From an uncultured Clostridia bacterium (GTDB lineage Bacteria > Bacillota > Clostridia > Oscillospirales > Ruminococcaceae): 64,000 bases of DNA. Shown here piece by piece: positions 52,715 to 61,148 of this stretch. Position numbers and translations under genes: made by a program. The stretch is from NCBI GenBank assembly GCA_947383835.1, contig CANDEV010000001.1, forward strand, positions 242,364-306,363, read 5' to 3'. The notes beneath the pieces were generated by a model that was not told the origin of the DNA, ran no database searches, and saw only the letters and a program-made list of their open reading frames with translations. Numbering within the stretch: the first letter of the stretch is position 1; every line of letters starts with the position of its first letter.

Positions 52715-53323
52715 ATGGCGCTTAATAATTTTAACGAATTAAACGATATGCACAAGTCTTTTCTTCAGGAAATAGGCAATATGGGTGCGGCAAACGCAGC
52801 AACTGAGGTCTCCAATATGTTTTCCTCGCCTACGGATATATCCACGCCGCAGGTAAGGATAACCCCTGCCGTTATAGCGGGAAAAGCAGCGGATATGCTG
52901 TGTGCAAATACGGAAGCGTTCCATATAACTCTCAGCGGAGATGTTAAAGGCTCGCTGCTGTTCGTGTTCCCGTATCAGTCTGTAGAAAGGCTTGCTGCGC
53001 CGTTTTTCCCCGATGTAAGCGTAAAAAGCAAGGACGACATAAATGATATGACTATCTCTGTGGTACGGGAGACTGTAAATATCGCCGCCGCTTCTTTTGC
53101 GAACTGTATGGCTCTTATGACAGGCTTTACGGTGGATATTTCCGTACCCGATCATGTTGCAATTCCCTCAAAGGAGCTGAGCGAGCTTAGCGGCGGAGGT
53201 CAGGTCTGCTATGTAAAGATCACAATGGAATTTACCGATCACCCGCGGTTGTTCGATGTGATATTTTATCCCGAGATCACCACAATTGCTTCGTTTATGA
53301 AAAAAATGGGGCTGGAGTGTTGA
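52715..53323 (+). CDS. cheC: CheC-type CheY-P phosphatase
   Basis: 202 residues, a pseudo-twofold CheC/CheX/FliY-family protein that removes phosphate from CheY-P. Both active sites are complete: S15-E19-N22-P45 and S115-E119-N122-P145. Each fits D/S, three, E, two, N, 22 residues, P. Having two sites points to CheC rather than CheX. It lies directly after a chemoreceptor gene and may tune adaptation to that receptor. No cheA, cheY or cheD gene is adjacent. Confidence 0.9.
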   Translation: MALNNFNELNDMHKSFLQEIGNMGAANAATEVSNMFSSPTDISTPQVRITPAVIAGKAADMLCANTEAFHITLSGDVKGSLLFVFPYQSVERLAAPFFPDVSVKSKDDINDMTISVVRETVNIAAASFANCMALMTGFTVDISVPDHVAIPSKELSELSGGGQVCYVKITMEFTDHPRLFDVIFYPEITTIASFMKKMGLEC

Positions 53324-53342
53324 ATACAAAGATTTCCCAAAG

Positions 53343-53379
53343 AAAAATGCCGAGACTTTTTACGGTCTCGGCATTTTTT
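53343..53379 (+). terminator. terminator after cheC
   Basis: AAAAATGCCGAGAC/GTCTCGGCATTTTT with an eight-base loop and following T residues, usable on both strands. Confidence 0.9.
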
Positions 53380-53388
53380 ATAGGGAAA

Positions 53389-53562
53389 TCATTTTGTAGG
53401 TGATTGGCGTATAAAATATATTGCTGCCGCTGCCGAAATAATGAGGACAGCTGTAGCAGAAATCGCGCTCCGCCCGTCAAGGTCTTTGGTGTCGGCGTAA
53501 GCTGCTGCACCGACGGAAACGTCCTCCTCATCGGTAACAGTTGTAAAATATTTTGCACCTAA
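53389..53562 (-). pseudogene. relic of a membrane-anchored surface protein C-terminus
   Basis: The minus strand is open for 57 codons with no plausible start codon or ribosome site. It encodes an acidic stretch (VTDEEDVSVGAAAY), a helix (about AISATAVLIISAAAAIYFI) and RQSPTK, then stops. This is the shape of the C-terminal end of a secreted, membrane-anchored protein, so it may be what is left of a deleted gene. The rest of the 53324-53696 gap holds the cheC terminator and the promoter of the next gene. Confidence 0.4.
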
Positions 53563-53641
53563 TTATAGCTCAAAAAAAGCAATATTTCAATCTGTTCGAC
53601 GAAAACGGCGTTTCGTTCGGCGAAAATAACGTATAAATTTG

Positions 53642-53670
53642 TTGAAAAATTTTAATTTTTTTGTTATAAT
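53642..53670 (+). promoter_or_regulatory. promoter of the LytTR two-component operon
   Basis: TTGAAA (53642-53647), 17 bases, TATAAT (53665-53670), about 27 bases upstream of the ATG. Confidence 0.75.
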
Positions 53671-53696
53671 TATAATGGTATATTATTGCAAGGGAG

Positions 53697-54428
53697 ATGA
53701 TGTTTACGGTAAGCATTGCTGTTTGCGAGGATAATAAAACAGATATGGAACATATACGAAGCATACTTTATAACGCCAATTTATGCGGCAGCCTGACTGT
53801 AACGGAATATCAATGCGCCGAGGAGCTCCTCTGGGACGTTGAAAACGAACACAGGCAGTTTGACATATACCTTTTTGATATTTACCTAAAGGAAATAAGC
53901 GGGATCGAAGCTGCCCGCCGAATACGCGTCGAAAATGAAAATGCCCTGCTTATATTCATTTCCTCCAGCGAGGAATTTTACAGAGAAGCGTTTGACGTTT
54001 ACGCCTTTCACTACCTTGTCAAGCCTGTGAACACAAAAGCTGCCGCAGATGTTATCGAAAAAGCAGTCCGCAGCATAGAAAGGGACAGAGAGGAAATACT
54101 TAAAATTACTTACAAGGGGAAGTGCAGTCTGCTGAAGTATTCGGAGATCACATATATTTCAAGCATGAATCACAATCTGCAATACCATATGCGGGACGGC
54201 AGCGAATATGTTTCATACGGAAAGCTGGACGAGCTTGCTTCACGCATAACGTCCGATCTGTTCGTCCGATGTCACAAAAGCTTTATTGTAAACCTTGCCT
54301 GCGTAAAGGAGCTTACCGCAGACGGTTTCTGCACTGAAAGGGGCATAGTACCTATTTCCAGAACCTATTCCGCGGCCGCTCGTGAACGCTACCGCAAGCG
54401 TTTGTTCGGTATATTTCAGGATAATTGA
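53697..54428 (+). CDS. LytTR-family response regulator
   Basis: 243 residues. Receiver domain (about 1-125) with acidic pocket E11-D12, phospho-acceptor D61 (LFDIYL) and K107 (VKP), and a LytTR DNA-binding domain (about 138-240, YKGKCSLLKYSEITYI...FVRCHKSFIVNL). This AgrA/VirR-type regulator usually controls surface, competence or virulence genes. Two consecutive ATGs (53697, 53700) follow AAGGGAG at unusually short spacing, so the exact start is uncertain. It is 15 bases upstream of its kinase gene. Confidence 0.93.
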   Translation: MMFTVSIAVCEDNKTDMEHIRSILYNANLCGSLTVTEYQCAEELLWDVENEHRQFDIYLFDIYLKEISGIEAARRIRVENENALLIFISSSEEFYREAFDVYAFHYLVKPVNTKAAADVIEKAVRSIERDREEILKITYKGKCSLLKYSEITYISSMNHNLQYHMRDGSEYVSYGKLDELASRITSDLFVRCHKSFIVNLACVKELTADGFCTERGIVPISRTYSAAARERYRKRLFGIFQDN

Positions 54429-54443
54429 TCAAGGGTGGCTCTT

Positions 54444-56327
54444 ATGAAAAAGTTTTCTTTATATCTAAAATGGGGACTTATCCCGCTGTTTATCGCGGCA
54501 GCGGCTGCGATCTTTGCGCTTTTCGGAAGCTATGCCCATACCGAATACGAAAAGATATATCTTACTCCTGGCTTAGATGATCCCAACGGCTGGGAAATTT
54601 ATACCGTTGAAGATGATCGGCGGATTTTTCTGACTCCCCGCGAACTGGTTGAGCTGGAGCTTAACAAGACTTTTTATATTTCAAGGACGCTTACTGACGA
54701 CATACGTGACAGGGGCTGCACTCTGCTTAATCTTGACCGTCCCTCGGCTGTTTTTCTGGACGGTGAGCTGATATACACCAACTGCACGAACGGCAGCCTT
54801 GGATTTGACAGCGTGATATTTCCCGATGATTTCAAAAATTATGATATGCGCAGTGAGCACTTTTACTGTACCCTGCCTGAAAATTATGTCGGCAAACAGC
54901 TTACGATAGCTTCAAAGCATTTCGATCATCAAGGTATGCCGTCGGTAATTATGTCGTCGCTCATGATCGGGACGGCTGTCAATTCAGCCGAGGTCAGCGG
55001 CGTAATGATCCCCGCCGTCGGCTTTGCGGTAACGGCTCTGCTGCTGCTTGGGATTTGGATCTTCGGGATATTTCATGGCATACGCAGCTATGCGCCGCTG
55101 CTTGTTATAGCCGCGGCAATGAGCCGTTCATTATCCTGTCTTCGCAGGTACGAATACATTTCAAACTCGCCAACTGCCATGGATACGCCATTTACCGTAT
55201 TTGTGCCTATAATCGCGCTTTTTCTTCCTCAGCTTTATTTTCTTTTCAAAATAGAAAAAAAGAGCGGCAGGATAATATACGGCTGTATTCTCGGAGTAAC
55301 CACAGCCGCCGCTGCCGCGCTTCAGACCGCCGAATATTTCGGAGCGTCCGTAGGCATGATACGCAACGGGCTGCTGTATCTTTCGCTTGCCGCACTGACA
55401 GTATTTGCCGTCCTTGAAGCCAAAAACAGGAACAATTCGTTCAGACTTTTTCTCGGCGGAGCGGGGATCATTTTAGCCGGCATTATTGTCCTTTATACAG
55501 GCTCGGCTGCCGGCAGCGGGTATTACTCCGACAGTATCAGAACCGTTTTTACTCTTTCAACTGAGTACGGAAGCTATGGTCTGATAAACTTTTTAAGCGG
55601 GGCGCTGTTTATACTTTCGGCAGTTGTAAGCGTCTATTATCTGATAATCCGCACCTCCCGCATACAGACAGACCTTGCGGTGCAAAACGAGCGTCTCGAA
55701 CAGCTTGACAGAGACCTTGAGGTGCAAAAGCAATTCTATGAATCAAAGCTTAGCAGCGAGAAAGAGATACGGTCTCTGCGCCACGATATGAACGGACATC
55801 TTGCCACACTTTCAGCTCTTATTCGGGACAACAGGACCGACGAAGCCGCAAACTATCTTGCAGAGATCACGGAGCTTCACAGAGAGGTAAAAAAAGAGCA
55901 TTTCAGCAGCGACCCCTATATTGATACGGTGCTGAACGAGTACAGGGCAAGGTGCGAAAAAAATAACATTTCATTCGTCTGCCGTATCGGTACTGATAAT
56001 CACAGTCTCCCTTGCGCAGAGCTTTGCCTTATCCTGAACAACGCTCTTGAGAACGCCTATGAGGCAAGCATGAAGCTTCCCGAAAAGGACAGATATATAA
56101 AAGTCCAGTCAGCAGTGCAGCAGAACCGTTTTCTGCTTCGTGTGAGCAACCGCTTTGAGGGAACGGTCAGTTTATCGGAAGGTCTGCCTGTTACGGAAAA
56201 ACCGGGAAAGGAGCACGGCTACGGACTTTCAAACATTCTAAGAACGGTTCAGAGAAAAGGCGGCACAATGGATTTCCGCACCGAAAACGGAGTTTTTGTA
56301 ATGGACGTTCAGTTTTCGCTGATGTGA
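54444..56327 (+). CDS. sensor histidine kinase, GHKL/AgrC-like with 7TM-type sensor
   Basis: 627 residues. Helix (about 10-30), extracellular domain (about 35-175), then about seven helices (180-410) as in 7TMR-DISM sensors. A coiled coil and DHp with H447 (SLRHDMNGH) follow, then a GHKL ATPase with N box (LILNNALENAYEAS) and G box (GKEHGYGLSNIL). It should phosphorylate the LytTR regulator encoded just before it. The ATG at 54444 uses AAGGGTGG. No AgrB/AgrD-like peptide genes are next to it, so the signal is unknown. Confidence 0.92.
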   Translation: MKKFSLYLKWGLIPLFIAAAAAIFALFGSYAHTEYEKIYLTPGLDDPNGWEIYTVEDDRRIFLTPRELVELELNKTFYISRTLTDDIRDRGCTLLNLDRPSAVFLDGELIYTNCTNGSLGFDSVIFPDDFKNYDMRSEHFYCTLPENYVGKQLTIASKHFDHQGMPSVIMSSLMIGTAVNSAEVSGVMIPAVGFAVTALLLLGIWIFGIFHGIRSYAPLLVIAAAMSRSLSCLRRYEYISNSPTAMDTPFTVFVPIIALFLPQLYFLFKIEKKSGRIIYGCILGVTTAAAAALQTAEYFGASVGMIRNGLLYLSLAALTVFAVLEAKNRNNSFRLFLGGAGIILAGIIVLYTGSAAGSGYYSDSIRTVFTLSTEYGSYGLINFLSGALFILSAVVSVYYLIIRTSRIQTDLAVQNERLEQLDRDLEVQKQFYESKLSSEKEIRSLRHDMNGHLATLSALIRDNRTDEAANYLAEITELHREVKKEHFSSDPYIDTVLNEYRARCEKNNISFVCRIGTDNHSLPCAELCLILNNALENAYEASMKLPEKDRYIKVQSAVQQNRFLLRVSNRFEGTVSLSEGLPVTEKPGKEHGYGLSNILRTVQRKGGTMDFRTENGVFVMDVQFSLM

Positions 56328-56481
56328 GTTCAGAATGTGACAGACCGGTATACACGGATTGCAAATTAACAAAAAATTCACACAATTATACAAAAAATGT
56401 GGTAGAATATTATTAGTATTCGTGAATTTGCCAAAGTATAAAATTTCCAAGCAATTTTTTAGGAAAAATTACGAAAAACAC

Positions 56482-56510
56482 TTGCAAAAATATCGAAAAT
56501 TGTGTATAAT
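56482..56510 (+). promoter_or_regulatory. promoter of the PucR/CdaR-type regulator
   Basis: TTGCAA (56482-56487), 17 bases, TATAAT (56505-56510), 84 bases before the start codon. Confidence 0.72.
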
Positions 56511-56593
56511 TGTTTTATCGGACTTTTTCAGGGTTTTTTTCGCTGCGGCGAGATCGCCCCTTAAAGAGTTAAAATGAAAGGATGACCGGCTAT

Positions 56594-57679
56594 ATGTCAA
56601 ACAGACTGTTTCAGGGATTGATTCACCAGATGAGAGACGCAATGGACTGCATTATCGGCGTTGTGGACTCTACCGCTACCATTATCGCTTGCAGCGAGCT
56701 TTCAAAGATAGGCACTACAAACGAATTTGTTTCTCTCGATCTCAGCGACTCTCACGATATTTTTGTACGGGACGGTTATACATACAAGCCGTTCGGTTCA
56801 CACATCAAGCCCGATTACGCTGTTTTTGTGGAGGGTACTGACGAAAATGCGGCTAAGTATGCGAATATCATGTCCATCACCCTTTCCTCGATAAAGCAGT
56901 ACTATGATGAAAAATATGACAGGACAAATTTTATCAAGAATGTTGTTCTGGACAACGTCCTGCCGGGCGATATTGTGGTCAAGGCTCGTGAGCTGCACTT
57001 CAACAGCGACGTCAGCAGGGTCGTTCTGCTTATAAGAATTATTTCTTCAAACGACGTTTCGGCATTTGATGTTATTCAGAACCTTTTCCCCGACAAGGCT
57101 AAGGATTTCGTGCTCAACATAACCGAGTCCGACATTGTGCTCGTCAAGGAGATAAAGAGCAATGTCGAGTCAAAGGATTTGGAAAAGCTTGCACGTTCTA
57201 TTTCCGATACCCTTTCAAGCGAGTTCTACACCCGCGTGAATGTGGGCATAGGTACTGTAGTTACCGGTATCAAGGACTTGGCCCGTTCCTTTAAGGAAGC
57301 GCAGATCGCTCTTGAAGTCGGCAAGGTTTTCGACACCGACAAGGTCATCGTTTCATACGACAATCTCGGTATCGCAAGGCTTATTTACCACCTCCCCACA
57401 ACTCTTTGCGAAACGTTTTTGCAGGAGGTTTTCAAAAAGGGTTCTATCGACTCACTCGATCATGAGACACTGTTTACTATCCAAAGGTTCTTTGAAAACA
57501 ATCTCAACGTTTCCGAAACGTCCAGAAAGCTTTTTGTACACAGAAATACTCTTGTTTACAGACTTGAAAAGATAAAGAAGCTTACAGGTCTCGATCTGCG
57601 GGAATTTGACCACGCTATCGTATTCAAGATCGCGCTTATGGTCAAGAAATATCTTTCGGCTAATCCTGTTAAGTTCTAA
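56594..57679 (+). CDS. PucR/CdaR-family transcriptional regulator
   Basis: 361 residues from the ATG at 56594 (GAAAGGA, 11 bases). An earlier ATG at 56582 is too close to that site. N-terminal region with a possible sugar-diacid/GAF-like fold (about 5-110), a GGDEF-like middle domain (about 125-260) and a PucR C-terminal helix-turn-helix (about 295-355, FFENNLNVSETSRKLFVHRNTLVYRLEKIKKLTG). Effector unknown. Its position before ftsEX may be chance, as a terminator and a repeat element lie between. Confidence 0.88.
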   Translation: MSNRLFQGLIHQMRDAMDCIIGVVDSTATIIACSELSKIGTTNEFVSLDLSDSHDIFVRDGYTYKPFGSHIKPDYAVFVEGTDENAAKYANIMSITLSSIKQYYDEKYDRTNFIKNVVLDNVLPGDIVVKARELHFNSDVSRVVLLIRIISSNDVSAFDVIQNLFPDKAKDFVLNITESDIVLVKEIKSNVESKDLEKLARSISDTLSSEFYTRVNVGIGTVVTGIKDLARSFKEAQIALEVGKVFDTDKVIVSYDNLGIARLIYHLPTTLCETFLQEVFKKGSIDSLDHETLFTIQRFFENNLNVSETSRKLFVHRNTLVYRLEKIKKLTGLDLREFDHAIVFKIALMVKKYLSANPVKF

Positions 57680-57793
57680 TGCAGGCTAAGCTTGCAGACT
57701 TGTTCTACCCCAAAGTAAGGGTGTACAGTAATACTTACGCTATCAAGCCCCTGTCAAGGGGCAAGTTAGTTATAACATCATATACGGGTTTTT

Positions 57794-57821
57794 GGGGGCA
57801 GATCATTCTGCCCCTTTAAAT
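57794..57821 (+). terminator. terminator-like hairpin after the PucR-type gene
   Basis: GGGGCAGA/TCTGCCCC with a TCAT loop, then TTTAAATTTG. The T run is interrupted, so it may be weak. A second small hairpin, GCCCCT/AGGGGC, is at 57747-57762. Confidence 0.6.
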
Positions 57822-57877
57822 TTGTTTGCAGGAAAAAATTGGATACACAGCCGCCGTGCCGCGGATGTCACCCCAAT

Positions 57878-57985
57878 GTAATACTAGATCACCCCAAGGT
57901 GTAGACAAAAAATTCTGCACAAAAACCATATATGCAAGTTTTTGTTTGAATTTTTTGTACACATTTAGGTCGTGAATCAGTATAA
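57878..57985. repeat. AT-rich imperfect palindromic repeat, copy 4
   Basis: Arms GTGTAGACAAAAAATTC-GCA-AAAAAC and GTTTTTGTTTGAATTTTTTG-TACAC. Outer ends AATACTAGATCACC and GGTCGTGAATCAGTAT. Member of the same family as 9950-10058, 34161-34284 and 34276-34387. It fills much of the 57680-58057 gap. Confidence 0.7.
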
Positions 57986-58057
57986 AATTATGTTGTCATA
58001 CTTAATATTGCCCTATCAAGCGGGCAGGTAAATTATAATATATATGAGGTGTGTTTT

Positions 58058-58726
58058 TTGGTTGAACTTAGAAATGTCAGCGTTACATATTCAAACGGCG
58101 TAGACGCTCTCCACGATGTAAGCTTAAGAATAAATGACGGGGAATTTGCCTTTGTTGTGGGAAAATCGGGCGCAGGAAAAAGTACCCTTATCAAGCTGCT
58201 TTTAAAGGAGATCTCTCCGAACAGCGGCAGAATTACCGTGAACGGCTTTAATCTTGAAAAACTGAAAAAGAGCAAGGCACACAAGCTCCGCCGCACTATC
58301 GGCTTCGTTTTTCAGGACTTTAAGCTTATCAACACCATGAACGTCTACGACAACGTGGCTTTTGTCCTTAGAAGCATTGACGCTCCACTTAAATACATTC
58401 GGAACAGAGTGCCGTATGTTATCAGTCTTGTGGGACTTAAAGACAAGGCAAAGTGTTTCCCCAACGAGCTTTCGGGCGGCGAACAGCAGAGAGTTGCCCT
58501 TGCAAGAGCATTGGTGAACGATCCACAGCTTATTATTGCGGACGAGCCTACGGGAAATCTTGACCCGAACACATCTATTGAGATAATTGAATTGCTCAAA
58601 GGCATAAACGAGTGCGGAACGACGGTAATGATGGTCACACACGAGCATGAGCTGGTGCGTCAGTTCGGCGGTCGGACTATCAGCATTGAAAAGGGACGAA
58701 TCACCTTTGACGATTACATAGGCTAA
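58058..58726 (+). CDS. ftsE: cell division ATP-binding protein FtsE
   Basis: 222 residues, an ABC ATPase of the type-VII group. Walker A GKSGAGKS (35-42), signature LSGGEQQRVALARAL, Walker B LIIADEPTGN, and the H-loop in VTHEHE. With FtsX it couples ATP hydrolysis to activation of a wall hydrolase. The best start is TTG at 58058, eight bases after GAGG. A GTG at 58049 overlaps that site and is rejected. A 183-base gap separates it from ftsX, whereas the two genes overlap in many bacteria. Confidence 0.96.
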   Translation: MVELRNVSVTYSNGVDALHDVSLRINDGEFAFVVGKSGAGKSTLIKLLLKEISPNSGRITVNGFNLEKLKKSKAHKLRRTIGFVFQDFKLINTMNVYDNVAFVLRSIDAPLKYIRNRVPYVISLVGLKDKAKCFPNELSGGEQQRVALARALVNDPQLIIADEPTGNLDPNTSIEIIELLKGINECGTTVMMVTHEHELVRQFGGRTISIEKGRITFDDYIG

Positions 58727-58909
58727 GCGGGCGGGTGGGGAACACGGGGAACGCCCCGCAGCGAGAGTACCCCCAATTTTAAATACGGCATACCGTTTGT
58801 TTACATAGCCCCCAAGGGGGCGGGTAAATAAATAATTTTCTTAACTAAATAAATGAGAAAATTTATGTGAAAGCAGTAAAAAATTACCTTTGGAAAGGAT
58901 TTACATATA

Positions 58910-59818
58910 ATGAAGATCAGCAGTATGAACTACCTGTTCAAGCAGGGCATGAAAAATATTTGGACGAACAGGATAATGTCCGTGGCAAGCTTTTGCATAC
59001 TTCTTGTATCGCTTCTGCTCATCGGCTTCACAATTCTTTTTGTGGAGAATATCAACCAGTTTGTGGGCGGTATCGAGAACAAGAACGAGGTCGTAATATT
59101 CCTCACGGAGGACGCGGACGAGATTACAATAAATTCCATGGAAAACACTCTCAAAAACACGGAAAACGTTGGAAGCGTAACCTTTTATTCAAAAGAGGAG
59201 GCTCTCAAGGATATGCAGGCAAGCATGGAGAGCGCGGACGAGATCTTCAAATACGTTGACGGCGACCAGAACCCTCTGCCGGACGCGTTCAGAATACGCA
59301 TTGACGACATTGAAGAAATAAGCAGCACTCTAATGCGGATAAACCGTTTGGACGGCATTGATTCTATCAAGTCCCCCACCGATTTTATTAACATTCTTAC
59401 CGGCGTAAAACAGTTTATCGGCATTATTTTCGGCGTAATACTGCTGGCTTTAGTGCTGGTTTCCCTTGTAATTATTTCCAATGCAGCACGGGCAAGCGTT
59501 GATATCAGAAAACGGGAAATCGCCATTATGAAGTACGTTGGCGCAACGAACACCTTTATAAAAATACCGTTTTTCGTTGAGGGCATGGTTATTGGCGTCT
59601 TGGCAGGAATTATGGCTGCGCTTATAACAGGAGGCGGATATACCGAGCTTATCAAGCTGCTTTCCCAGGATATGACAATTTGGTCGATAATGTCGGTAAA
59701 CGGGTTTATTCCCTTTGAAAGCGTTATCTGGAAACTTACTGTCGGCTACATACTCGCGGGTGCTGTCATCAGCGCGGTGGGTACTGTTATGAGTACGAGA
59801 AAATATCTTAGGGTTTAA
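58910..59818 (+). CDS. ftsX: cell division permease-like protein FtsX
   Basis: 302 residues. Short cytoplasmic N-terminus (NYLFKQGMKNIWTNRIMS is typical), helix 1 (about 22-47), an extracellular loop (about 48-175) that recruits a hydrolase, and three C-terminal helices. The FtsX domain ends near KYLRV. Works with FtsE. The M23 protein encoded 25 bases downstream is the expected partner, as PcsB is in streptococci and CwlO in Bacillus. Confidence 0.95.
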   Translation: MKISSMNYLFKQGMKNIWTNRIMSVASFCILLVSLLLIGFTILFVENINQFVGGIENKNEVVIFLTEDADEITINSMENTLKNTENVGSVTFYSKEEALKDMQASMESADEIFKYVDGDQNPLPDAFRIRIDDIEEISSTLMRINRLDGIDSIKSPTDFINILTGVKQFIGIIFGVILLALVLVSLVIISNAARASVDIRKREIAIMKYVGATNTFIKIPFFVEGMVIGVLAGIMAALITGGGYTELIKLLSQDMTIWSIMSVNGFIPFESVIWKLTVGYILAGAVISAVGTVMSTRKYLRV

Positions 59819-59843
59819 GGCAAATTCGGGAGGAATTGCTTGT

Positions 59844-61133
59844 ATGAACATCACAAAAATAACTAAAAATATTTGCACAATATCTATAGCAGCAATTTTG
59901 TCCGTATCCTGCGTTTTTGCGGGCGATACCGTCCGCGCGGACACTATGTCCGACCTTGAAGCAAAGCAGGCGAAGCTTGAAAAGGAGCGCAAGGACGTTG
60001 AAGCAATGCTGTCCCAGTACAAGGACGAGGCGGAAAAAGCTGCGGAATATCTTGAAGAATACGACAATAAAATGAAGCTTCAGGAGGAACAGGTTGAAGT
60101 CGTAGAGGAGCAGATAGCTCTTTATGAGGCGGAAATTGCCGAGCTGGAGGAAAAAATTGCCGAAAGCGAGGGCGAAGTTGACGAGGGCATTGAACAGTTC
60201 AAGCAAAGACTTCGTTCCCTTTATATGGCCGGCAGCGACAGCATGGCTTCGGTACTCACAGGCTCCACGGATTTTTATGATATGCTTGCACGAATGGAGT
60301 TTGTGGAACGCGTCTCAAAACACGATAACGACATGATAGACAGTCTGAACGAGCAGATCACGGAGCTTGAAGAAACCAAGGCGGAACGTCAGAAAACCCT
60401 CGAAGCAATGGAATTAAAAAAAGCTGAAGAGGAGAAGTACTACGAGGAGCTGCGGGAAACCTATAACAACCATGTCGAGACAAAGCAGATGCAGGAGGCT
60501 ATGGCTGCCGACTACCGCGAACGCGCTGACGAGATAGAAGCGGAGCAGTCCCGAATAGAAGAGGAATTGCAGGCAGAGATACGCCGTTTGCAGGAAGAAG
60601 CAGAGAAAAAACGTCAGGAGGAGGAACGGAAACGCAAGGAGGAAGAGGAGCGGAAGCGCAAGGAGGCTGAAGCCAACAATACCGAATATGTTGATACCTA
60701 TACTCCCCCTGCAACCTATTCCGACACAGGCTTTATCTGGCCTGTACCTACGGTCCGCAATATGGGCGACGGTTACGGCAACAGGTGGATCGTTGAGGAG
60801 CAGCGGAATAATTTCCATAAAGGCATTGACATAACAAAGCCCGGCTGTGCAGGCGAGCCTACGGTGGCGGCTGCGGGCGGCACGGTCATTCAGGCAAGCG
60901 ACAAGTATAACGGTTACGGAAATTGCGTAATTATCGACCACGGCAACGGGATTTCAACGCTTTATGCTCATCATCAAAGTTTGGCAGTAAGCGTAGGCGA
61001 TACTGTTGTACAGGGTCAGACCCTTGGCTATATCGGACAGACCGGAAACGCGTACGGAAATCATCTGCATTTTGAAGTGCGTCTCAACGGCGAACACACA
61101 AATCCATTAAATTACGTAAATATTAATAATTAA
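59844..61133 (+). CDS. PcsB/EnvC-like coiled-coil M23 (LytM) peptidoglycan hydrolase
   Basis: 429 residues. Signal peptide (about 1-32, ending VRADT). A long coiled coil (about 33-280) with a very Glu/Lys/Arg-rich end, and a C-terminal M23 metallopeptidase domain (about 300-425). Zinc ligands are visible in HKGID and HLHFEV, and NGYGNCVIIDHGNG is typical. It cuts peptide cross-links of peptidoglycan. The coiled coil is the segment that contacts FtsX. The gene order ftsE-ftsX-this gene supports direct control by FtsEX. The catalytic residues appear intact, unlike EnvC. Confidence 0.94.
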   Translation: MNITKITKNICTISIAAILSVSCVFAGDTVRADTMSDLEAKQAKLEKERKDVEAMLSQYKDEAEKAAEYLEEYDNKMKLQEEQVEVVEEQIALYEAEIAELEEKIAESEGEVDEGIEQFKQRLRSLYMAGSDSMASVLTGSTDFYDMLARMEFVERVSKHDNDMIDSLNEQITELEETKAERQKTLEAMELKKAEEEKYYEELRETYNNHVETKQMQEAMAADYRERADEIEAEQSRIEEELQAEIRRLQEEAEKKRQEEERKRKEEEERKRKEAEANNTEYVDTYTPPATYSDTGFIWPVPTVRNMGDGYGNRWIVEEQRNNFHKGIDITKPGCAGEPTVAAAGGTVIQASDKYNGYGNCVIIDHGNGISTLYAHHQSLAVSVGDTVVQGQTLGYIGQTGNAYGNHLHFEVRLNGEHTNPLNYVNINN

Positions 61134-61148
61134 TTTTAGGAGTACTTT

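Noticed and set aside
56359..56577. 72-codon plus-strand ORF before the PucR-type gene
   Set aside because: No ribosome site, and it runs across a consensus promoter; the composition is that of AT-rich noncoding DNA.
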